DNA of 64,000 nucleotides from JAVJSU01 sp040219275 (GTDB lineage: Bacteria > Chloroflexota > Anaerolineae > Aggregatilineales > Phototrophicaceae), in NCBI GenBank assembly GCA_040219275.1, contig JAVJSU010000095.1, positions 10,996 through 74,995 on the forward strand, read 5' to 3'. Under the pieces are notes generated by a model. The model saw only the letters and a program-made list of their open reading frames with translations. It was not told where the DNA came from and did no database searches. Shown in pieces: positions 44,678 to 51,602 of the stretch. A program made the translations under genes and the position numbers. Within the stretch, counting starts at the first letter, position 1. Every line of letters begins with the position of its first letter.

Positions 44678-44845
44678 GTTGCAAGTTAAAAAGTGGCTGT
44701 ACAAAACCGCATAGGGCTAAAACCCTTATGCTAAACTGTTTGAAAAACCCTGCTGAAGCAGGCTCGTTCAGGCGAACATTCGGGTAGACAAGCCGCCTTT
44801 AGGTGGGTTTTACAACATGTAGTCAATGGGTTTAAGCCATTGGCG
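44678..44845 (+). repeat. Palindrome-cluster repeat family, copy D (variant)
   Basis: GTTGCAA at the left, then ATAGGGCTAAAACCCTTAT, CCCTGCTGAAGCAGG, CCGCCTTTAGGTGGG and CAATGGGTTTAAGCCATTGG. It is of the copy B type and sits inside a GTAGGGGCGAGCCTG motif, as do copies E and F, in front of the Afp7-like gene. Confidence 0.8.
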
Positions 44846-44872
44846 CTTAGCTTAAAAGAAGTGAGGTGAATG

Positions 44873-45571
44873 ATGCCAAGCAATGTCACGAGAGGCGGGC
44901 TAAAAAAAGCCAAGCTCATCAACCTGACCACCAACGAAGAGGTTGAGTGCATGTTCAACCCGCATGAATACACCCTGACCAAGCAGAATCAATGGCGGCA
45001 GGGCGAAAATATGGGACGCAATACACCACGCGCCACCTTCATGACGGGCGGATCACAAACCCTGCGCCTCAACTTAGAATTTGACACCCTCGCGGCAGAT
45101 ACCGATGTCCGCGAATATACCGACAAATTGTGGACAATGATGAAAATCCACGAAGAGGACACCAACGATGAATCCGGCAAAGGAACCCCGCCGGAAGTCG
45201 CCTTCGAGTGGGGTCGGCTGTATTTTAAGGCGGTCATCACCAACATGACGCAAAAGTTCACGCTGTTCTCAGCAGAGGGTACACCCGTGCGCTGTACGGT
45301 CAACGTCACATTAGAGCAAAAAGAAGACATCGACGACTATAAAGATGGCGAATCTGTCGTCAATGCGGTGCGTGATGCCGGAAAATCCGTGCTCGCCAAA
45401 GAGGGTGATCGGGTGGATAACATGCTGGCGGAATCCGACAAAGGGATGGACAACATGCGCGATGTGCTGGAATCGAATAACATCGACAACCCGCTCAATA
45501 TCCCATCCGGCAGTCCGCTATCACTTGCCAAATCTGCCGCCCAAAAGAAATTAAACGGAATGAAACGGTAA
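44873..45571 (+). CDS. Afp7-like CIS baseplate/tube adaptor protein
   Basis: The product is 232 residues. GGLKKAKLINLTTNEEVECM and FNPHEYTLTKQNQW open the CIS tube-adaptor family (Afp7, relatives carry a LysM tail); beta-rich sequence follows to about residue 140, and the last 90 residues are helical. The usual C-terminal LysM is not evident. ATG 44873 is preferred over 44870 because GAGGTG lies at a workable distance. It sits directly before the spike gene with a 6-base gap. Confidence 0.85.
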   Translation: MPSNVTRGGLKKAKLINLTTNEEVECMFNPHEYTLTKQNQWRQGENMGRNTPRATFMTGGSQTLRLNLEFDTLAADTDVREYTDKLWTMMKIHEEDTNDESGKGTPPEVAFEWGRLYFKAVITNMTQKFTLFSAEGTPVRCTVNVTLEQKEDIDDYKDGESVVNAVRDAGKSVLAKEGDRVDNMLAESDKGMDNMRDVLESNNIDNPLNIPSGSPLSLAKSAAQKKLNGMKR

Positions 45572-45577
45572 AACATC

Positions 45578-47329
45578 GTGCCGGAACGCAATCAAGAGTG
45601 GATTAATCACGCAGTCATCAAGGTGGAGGGGAGCAACCTCGCGCCTAAATATATGAACGCCGTTTTGGAGGTCATCGTTGATACCAGCCTCTATTTACCG
45701 GCGATGTGCGTCCTGCGCTTCATGGACGAAGACATCGAACTGGTCGATGAGGGCATCCTCGAACCCGGCAAAAAAGTAGAAATCCAATTCGGCGCGGATG
45801 AAGACTCCGTCGCAACCGTCTTTAAGGGAGAAATCACCGCCATCGAGCCGGAATACACCGAAGAGCTAACGATGATTTTCACAGTGCGCGGCTATGATAA
45901 GAGTCATCGGCTCAATCGTGGTGCGAAAACCCGCGTCTTTGTGAATTCCAAAGATAGCGACATCGTGCAACAAATCGCCAGCGAAAATGGTTTGCAAACG
46001 CAAGTCAGCGCGACCAATCAGGTCTTTGAACATATTTTTCAGGATAATCAGACCGATCTCGCCTTTTTACAGGAACGCGCCAAAAAGTTGGGCTTTGAGG
46101 TCTTCGTGGACGATCAAAAATTATATTTCCGCCCACCCACAGGCGAACGGGGCAATGTCGCGCTCACATGGGGTGAAACCCTGCACAGCTTCTATCCGCG
46201 TATGACCCTCGCCCGTCAGGTGGACGAAGTGACGGTTAAAGGGTGGGATTATAGCCAGAAAAAAGAGATTACCGGCAAGGCAACGCGTGGAGAAAGCGCC
46301 ACCCGCATCGCCAATGGGCAAAATGGTGGATCGATGGCGCAAACTGCCTTCAGCGCCGCCAATCATATTGTCGTCCGCCATCCGGTGGTCTCTCAGGCAC
46401 AGGCGGATAGCGTCGCACAGGCAACCCTCAACAATATCAACGCGGAATTCGTGGAGGCGGAGGGTGTGGCGCTCGGCAATCCGGCGTTAGTCGCGGGCAA
46501 AATCATCACTGTTGAAAATCTTGGTCAGCGTTTCAGTGGCGATTATATGGTCACGTCCGCCGTGCACATCTACACCAAAGAAGGCTACGAAATTCAGTTC
46601 CGCGTAGAAGGCGCATACACGCGCATGATGGCGGATTTAGTCACCGATTCCGGCGCGAACAAGCAGGATCACAACGATTGGTCGGGCGTATATGTCGCCA
46701 TCGTCACTAACAACAAAGACCCTCAGGATATGGGGCGCGTGAAGCTCAAATTCCCGTGGCTGGATAGCTCGCTAGAGGGCGGTTGGGCGCGTTTGGTCGG
46801 CATCGGCGCGGGCGATCAACGCGGAATCTTCTGGTTACCGGAAGTCAACGACGAGGTACTGGTCGCGTTTGAGCATGGTGATTTTAACTATCCCTATGTG
46901 ATCGGCAATGTCTGGAACGGCAAAGATAAGCCACCGGAAAGCAGTAACGATGCGATAATCGGCGGCAAGGTCGAGGTGCGTACCATCAAGACACGCTCCG
47001 GGCATTTTATCAAGCTCTCGGACGACGGTGGCGACCATTTCATCGAGATCAAGGATTCTGACGGCACCAACCAGATCAAGCTCGATACCAGAAGCAAGAA
47101 GCTCATCCTGAAAACGACGGGCGATGTTGAGATGGAAAGCACGGGCAAAACAACCATCAAAGGCACCGGTGATGTGACGATTGATGGCACAACCAACGTG
47201 AACATCAAAGCCTCTGCCAGCATCAGCATCGAAGCCAACGCCAGCCTGACCCTCAAAGGCACAGCCAATGTGTCCGTCGAATCATCCGGCAGTCTCAGCC
47301 TGCGCGGTGCAATGGTGAGGATAAATTAG
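45578..47329 (+). CDS. VgrG-like spike protein (Afp8-like)
   Basis: The product is 583 residues from GTG 45578. gp27-like domains (about 1-350; YDKSHRLNRGAKTRVF, FQDNQTDLAFLQERAKKLG), then an OB-fold gp5 domain (about 355-460; PQDMGRVKLKFPWLDSSLEG, GIFWLPEVNDEVLVAF, DFNYPYVIGNVWNGKDKPP) and a C-terminal beta-helix needle (about 500-583) with repeating TGDVxIDG turns. It is the trimeric spike that punctures the target, tipped by PAAR protein from the 13711 locus. Confidence 0.95.
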   Translation: MPERNQEWINHAVIKVEGSNLAPKYMNAVLEVIVDTSLYLPAMCVLRFMDEDIELVDEGILEPGKKVEIQFGADEDSVATVFKGEITAIEPEYTEELTMIFTVRGYDKSHRLNRGAKTRVFVNSKDSDIVQQIASENGLQTQVSATNQVFEHIFQDNQTDLAFLQERAKKLGFEVFVDDQKLYFRPPTGERGNVALTWGETLHSFYPRMTLARQVDEVTVKGWDYSQKKEITGKATRGESATRIANGQNGGSMAQTAFSAANHIVVRHPVVSQAQADSVAQATLNNINAEFVEAEGVALGNPALVAGKIITVENLGQRFSGDYMVTSAVHIYTKEGYEIQFRVEGAYTRMMADLVTDSGANKQDHNDWSGVYVAIVTNNKDPQDMGRVKLKFPWLDSSLEGGWARLVGIGAGDQRGIFWLPEVNDEVLVAFEHGDFNYPYVIGNVWNGKDKPPESSNDAIIGGKVEVRTIKTRSGHFIKLSDDGGDHFIEIKDSDGTNQIKLDTRSKKLILKTTGDVEMESTGKTTIKGTGDVTIDGTTNVNIKASASISIEANASLTLKGTANVSVESSGSLSLRGAMVRIN

Positions 47330-47456
47330 CTTTTGGCTTTTGGCTTTTGGCTTTTAAGAGATTGGATCGTAATGTACAAAGGCATACGATCCAAAATTGT
47401 AAATTCGGACATCATAGCTAATGGCTAACAGCCAATAGCTTATAGCGAGGTCTTCC

Positions 47457-47846
47457 ATGCCAGACATTACAGGCAAACGATGGGCATTTCCCGTCAATCT
47501 CGGTGAACGTGACCGTGTGGCACTCACCGAAGGCGATACCAACATCCGGCAGGCGCTCTACGTGATCCTGAACACTGTGCCGGGGGAGCGCGTCATGCGC
47601 CCGCAGTTCGGCTGTCGCATCCATGAACTGATCTTCGCGCCCGCCAACGATCAAACGGCGGCAGTCGCGGAACGCTTCATCACGGAGGCGGTCAATCGTT
47701 GGGAGCCACGCATCACGCTCAACGAAGTGCGCGTCACGCCAGCACCGGGCGACATCGGGATGCTTTATATCGAACTGAAATACACGACCAAACAGAGCCA
47801 TGACCGCCGTAGTCTCGTCTATCCATTTTACTTAAAGCCGGAATAG
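47457..47846 (+). CDS. gp25-like baseplate wedge protein (Afp9-like)
   Basis: The product is 129 residues of the GPW/gp25 family: NIRQALYVILNTVPGERVMR and PQFGCRIHELIF are the family signature with the conserved Glu-Arg region, which sets the first sheath ring on the baseplate. GAGGT lies before ATG 47457. Gap 47330-47456 is low-complexity TTGGCTTT sequence. Confidence 0.95.
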   Translation: MPDITGKRWAFPVNLGERDRVALTEGDTNIRQALYVILNTVPGERVMRPQFGCRIHELIFAPANDQTAAVAERFITEAVNRWEPRITLNEVRVTPAPGDIGMLYIELKYTTKQSHDRRSLVYPFYLKPE

Positions 47847-48073
47847 GTTTAAGAAGCTGTAAGTGATTAGTTTTTAGTGATTAGTGCAAAAAGCAGGCAA
47901 CATGTTGCGCCCAAAAAGAACGCGTTGAATTTTTGCTTTTACCCTTTGCGTCTTTGTCTCTTTGCGCCTTTGCGTTATGCTTTTTTCCTGTTCTTTTGTA
48001 CTGAAAAACTGACTCACTGAATTACTGAATTACTGAATTACCGACGACCATTAAAGAAAAGTGACCGGATATT
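47847..48073. repeat. Low-complexity degenerate short repeats
   Basis: The gap holds runs such as GCGTCTTTGTCTCTTTGCGC and ACTGAATTACTGAATTACTG. The same word types (TTGCGCCTTTGCGTTATGC, ACTGAAAACTGA, TCATTGCTCATTGCTC) recur at about 27830, 29050, 57250, 58485, 59700 and 61690 between genes. No gene is visible. Confidence 0.7.
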
Positions 48074-50074
48074 ATGCCATTTCAAGCGCCACGTTTAGAT
48101 GACCGTTCATATGTTGATCTGGTAGAAGAGGCGATCCGCCGCATTCCGCTCTATTGCCCGGAATGGACAGACCATAATCCGAGCGATCCCGGCATCACGC
48201 TGATCGAACTCTTCGCATGGATGACCGACATCGTGCTTTATCGCCTCAACCGTGTGCCGGATAAGCACTACATCAAATTCATGGAACTGATCGGTATGAA
48301 GTTGCAGGAAGCCGAACCCGCCCGCGCAAATGTGACATTCTGGCTTGCCGCCCCGCAGGAAATCGCCGTCAGCATCCCGAATGGCACGGCAGTTTCCACC
48401 ACGCGCACAGAAACCGAGCCTGCCATCACCTTCACCACCGATTACGCGGCAGAAATTCAAGTGCCCACGTTGGCGCACGTCTTTACCAGTCGTCAGAGCA
48501 CCGAAGAGGGGCGTAAATTCAACCTCCATAATATGCGCCGCGTCGCGACACAGGGCGATGGCATGGCGGTCTTTGAATCCGAGCCACCTGTGCCGGGAGA
48601 CGCGCTTTATCTGGGCTTCGAGCAAGATTTAAGCCAGCACATCATCGGTTTGGGCATCAGCGTCCATGCTATTGCCGAGGGCGCGGGCATTGACCCCACC
48701 AACCCGCCGTATGTGTGGGAGGTGATGAGTCCCAAGGAGAACGAAGGCTGGGTGCCCGTCGAACTCGAATTCGACAGCACACAGGGCTTTAACGTTGATG
48801 GCACGATGCAGATGTACCTCCCGCCGATGCGACAGGAAACCCGCGCCGACCAACGTGCCTACTGGTTGCGTTGTCGTCTGCTAGAAGAACTGGATGATCG
48901 CCCGACCTATCGCGTCAGTCCGCGCATCCGCAACATCAGCGCCGAAACATGGGGCATCACCGTCGCCACCAGCAATGTTTCCACCATGAAAAACGAGATC
49001 ATCGGGCGCTCGGATGGCTCTCCCGGACAGCGTTTTTACGTCGCGCATACACCCGTTGCGCCCCGCTTGCCGAATGAGCATCTCATCGTGCGTTACAAAG
49101 ACAAAGAAAATAATTTTGACATGCAGGTGGAAAACTGGACAGAGGTCAGCGACTTCGCGGATTCCACCGAGACAGATCGCCATTATATGTTCGATAGCAT
49201 GAACGGCGAATTGCGCCTCGCGCCCGCATTCCCGCAACCGGACGGCAGTATCAAGCGGTATGGGGCAGTCGTCCCCAAGGATGCCGTGCTGGAAATGTCA
49301 TCCTATCGTTATGGTGGCGGGCAGGAGGGCAACGTCGCATCACGGGCGCTGAATGTGCTCAAAACGTCCCTGCCGTATATTGATCGCGTGGTCAATCGCC
49401 AGCAAGCAAGCGGCGGTCTGGATGCGGAAATTCTCGAAGATGCCAAGATTCGCGTGCCGGGACATATGCGCTCATTAGGACGCGCCGTCACCCCCGCCGA
49501 TTTTGAATATCTGGCGAAGGAAGCCTCGCCGGGGCAAATTAGCCGTGTGCATTGCTTACAACCCAACGAGTCCGCCGCCGGACAGGTGCGCTTATTGGTC
49601 ATCCCGCGTGTGCCGAAATTTCAGGGCTTCATCGCACCAGAAAGCCTACGCCTGACGCGTGATCTGGGCGAACGCCTGCTGACCTATCTCGATGAGCGCC
49701 GTTTGATTTCCACCCAACTCGACGTGATGGAACCCGCCTATCACTGGGTACAGACCGAAGTGCGCCTGCGTCCGAGTAAACATTACGACGCGGAATCCGT
49801 GCGCGAGGATGTGATGGTACAATTATTCCGGTATCTCAACCCGCTCATCGGTGGGGATCGTGGCACGGGCTGGTCGTTCGGGCGGGATTTATTCGTCAAT
49901 GAGTTGATCGCCGTGTTATTAGAAGTGCCGGGCGTGGATTTTATCCGCTCGGTGAAGGTCTATCCCGTCGTGGAGCAAGATGGCGAATACGTCCGTCATG
50001 ATGATGTCGACGTGCTGGACGTGTCACCGGATGGTGTGGTCGTCAGCTGGGATCATAACGTGATTATTGAGTAG
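48074..50074 (+). CDS. Baseplate J-like wedge protein (Afp11-like)
   Basis: The product is 666 residues. The opening PRLDDRSYVDLVEEAIRRIP and CPEWTDHNPSDPGITLIELF with AWMTDIVLYRLNRVPD is the signature of eCIS baseplate J-like proteins. The middle contains the beta-rich insertion; near 400-450 YRYGGGQEGNVASRALN and DRVVNRQQASGGLDAE match the central conserved helix and loop. It forms the baseplate wedge with the Afp12-like protein that follows. Start lacks a strong ribosome binding site. Confidence 0.95.
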   Translation: MPFQAPRLDDRSYVDLVEEAIRRIPLYCPEWTDHNPSDPGITLIELFAWMTDIVLYRLNRVPDKHYIKFMELIGMKLQEAEPARANVTFWLAAPQEIAVSIPNGTAVSTTRTETEPAITFTTDYAAEIQVPTLAHVFTSRQSTEEGRKFNLHNMRRVATQGDGMAVFESEPPVPGDALYLGFEQDLSQHIIGLGISVHAIAEGAGIDPTNPPYVWEVMSPKENEGWVPVELEFDSTQGFNVDGTMQMYLPPMRQETRADQRAYWLRCRLLEELDDRPTYRVSPRIRNISAETWGITVATSNVSTMKNEIIGRSDGSPGQRFYVAHTPVAPRLPNEHLIVRYKDKENNFDMQVENWTEVSDFADSTETDRHYMFDSMNGELRLAPAFPQPDGSIKRYGAVVPKDAVLEMSSYRYGGGQEGNVASRALNVLKTSLPYIDRVVNRQQASGGLDAEILEDAKIRVPGHMRSLGRAVTPADFEYLAKEASPGQISRVHCLQPNESAAGQVRLLVIPRVPKFQGFIAPESLRLTRDLGERLLTYLDERRLISTQLDVMEPAYHWVQTEVRLRPSKHYDAESVREDVMVQLFRYLNPLIGGDRGTGWSFGRDLFVNELIAVLLEVPGVDFIRSVKVYPVVEQDGEYVRHDDVDVLDVSPDGVVVSWDHNVIIE

Positions 50075-50119
50075 TGAATATAGACATAAAATTTTTGGTC
50101 GGTTAAGAATTAATCGCCC

Positions 50120-50222
50120 CAAAACCCTCACCCTAAATCCCTCTCCCATAAAAGGAGAGGGACTTTCCAAACCAATAGAACTCCCCCTCGCCCCTTGTGG
50201 GAGAGGGGGCGGGGGGTGAGGG
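50120..50222. repeat. REP-type CCTCACCC...GGGTGAGG repeat, second copy
   Basis: This is nearly identical to 40018-40120: CCTCACCCTAAATCCCTCTC at the left and a GAGAGGGGGCGGGGGGTGAG end. It lies in the only sizeable gap between the two wedge genes. The remaining gap has no gene. Confidence 0.85.
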
Positions 50223-50264
50223 GGAAAGATCAACCTGTAAAACAGAGGGTAGGTAAGAACAAAC

Positions 50265-51299
50265 ATGGAGGACATCAGCGCCGTTTTTAAGGTCATCGGA
50301 CCCGCGCTAGACCGTAACACGATTACGGTAGACCGCGCAGGGATTTATGCTGGACGCACATCCAACAATGATCTTCCCCTGCCGGATAAGCAAATTAGCC
50401 GTCAGCATTTCCGCATTTTGTGGCGTGATGGCAACTTCTGGGTAGAAGACCTTGATAGCATGAATGGCGTATTCTTAAATGGCGCACGCATCGATTCGCA
50501 AATCCCGATGCCGCTGTCCGTTGGCGATTCTCTGCGTGCCGGTCCCTTCGTGCTCACGTTGGAGCGCGTCGTCCGTCCCGCCTTGCCCACCGCACCGGAT
50601 TCCGGCGGGAGGGAACACCAATCTAACGGCAACCTGAACAGTTTACGGCAGGAAGTCCCCATTCGCCCCGGCGTAATCGAAGCCTCGCCCGCAACCGTCT
50701 ATAGCAGTATTCCTGTCTCGCGCCCGTCCATCTCGCCCCTGCAACTCGACGCGATGATGCCGCGTATCAAACCGCGCGCTGATCGCTACCCCGACGGCAT
50801 CGAAGGCATCCCAAAAGACCGCAGTACATGGTTGCAATATTTGCCGGGCATTTTCGCCGATCCATCGCTAGACCAGACCGAATTTATGGGGCGCTATTTG
50901 CTGATTTTCGAATCGCTCCTCAGCCCCATCGTGTGGATGGTCGATAATTTTGACCTCTATCTCTCGCCAGAAACCGCGCCGGAAGTCTGGCTACAGTGGA
51001 TGGCAAGCTGGTTCGATGTCGAACTGCTCCACCTGATTCCCGAAGAACGTCAGCGCGAAATCATGAAGCAAATGGGCTGGCTCTATCTGCGGCGAGGCAC
51101 ACGCACGGGCATGGAACGCCTGCTGGAGCTTTATTTTGGCGTATCGCCGGAAATCCTCGAAAATGTGGATGGTGCGTGCCGTTTCGTGGTGCGTCTGCCC
51201 CTCACACGGAGCGATGTCGAAAACGCGCACGAAATCGCCGAGCGCATTATCGCGTCACAAACCCCAGCCTTCGCCACCTTCACCATCGATGTGACCTAA
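50265..51299 (+). CDS. FHA domain fused to Afp12/tail-I-like baseplate protein
   Basis: The product is 344 residues. Residues 1-100 form an FHA domain (AGIYAGRTSNNDLPL, KQISRQHFRILW and LDSMNGVFLNGARI for the phosphothreonine loops, with Met-Asn-Gly where STNG is usual). A Pro-rich linker (100-175) leads to the tail-protein-I/Afp12 wedge domain (about 185-344; STWLQYLPGIFADPSLDQTE, MGWLYLRRGTRTGMERLLEL). GAGGGTAGG lies upstream. The fusion puts a phosphothreonine reader on the baseplate and is followed directly by a kinase-FHA membrane gene, suggesting phospho-dependent docking. Confidence 0.9.
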   Translation: MEDISAVFKVIGPALDRNTITVDRAGIYAGRTSNNDLPLPDKQISRQHFRILWRDGNFWVEDLDSMNGVFLNGARIDSQIPMPLSVGDSLRAGPFVLTLERVVRPALPTAPDSGGREHQSNGNLNSLRQEVPIRPGVIEASPATVYSSIPVSRPSISPLQLDAMMPRIKPRADRYPDGIEGIPKDRSTWLQYLPGIFADPSLDQTEFMGRYLLIFESLLSPIVWMVDNFDLYLSPETAPEVWLQWMASWFDVELLHLIPEERQREIMKQMGWLYLRRGTRTGMERLLELYFGVSPEILENVDGACRFVVRLPLTRSDVENAHEIAERIIASQTPAFATFTIDVT

Positions 51300-51393
51300 A
51301 GGCGACCTATGATGCGGTTTTGTGATTCAATCATCCCCTGTAGAGACAGCATACTACTCTTTAAGAAAATAGGACGGCGTTTAATTTCACCGC

Positions 51394-51511
51394 TCCGGGC
51401 TAAAGCCGCAGAGCTAGGTTATTCAAGCCGCCTAAAGGCGACTCCTAGAGAGTCCCATTTATGGGGCTTGTCATTTTATAGCCGGATGGCTTTAGCCTCT
51501 GGCGCGAGCCT
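51394..51511. repeat. Divergent palindrome-cluster repeat before the kinase gene
   Basis: GGGCTAAAGCC, CCGCCTAAAGGCG, CCCATTTATGGGG and GGCTTTAGCC-type hairpins follow each other with the spacing of the 11004 family but with different arms. A CTCTCC...GGAGAGG hairpin comes at 51557-51588 and its tail supplies GATGAGGT, the ribosome binding site of the next gene. The gap 51300-51602 has no gene. Confidence 0.6.
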
Positions 51512-51602
51512 ATGCCCTCCAGCCGTTCAAAAATCAACCGAACAAAACTATCACTTTCTCCTCTCTCCAAGTTTTGGAGAGGGGTCGGGGATGAGGTAAA
51601 AA

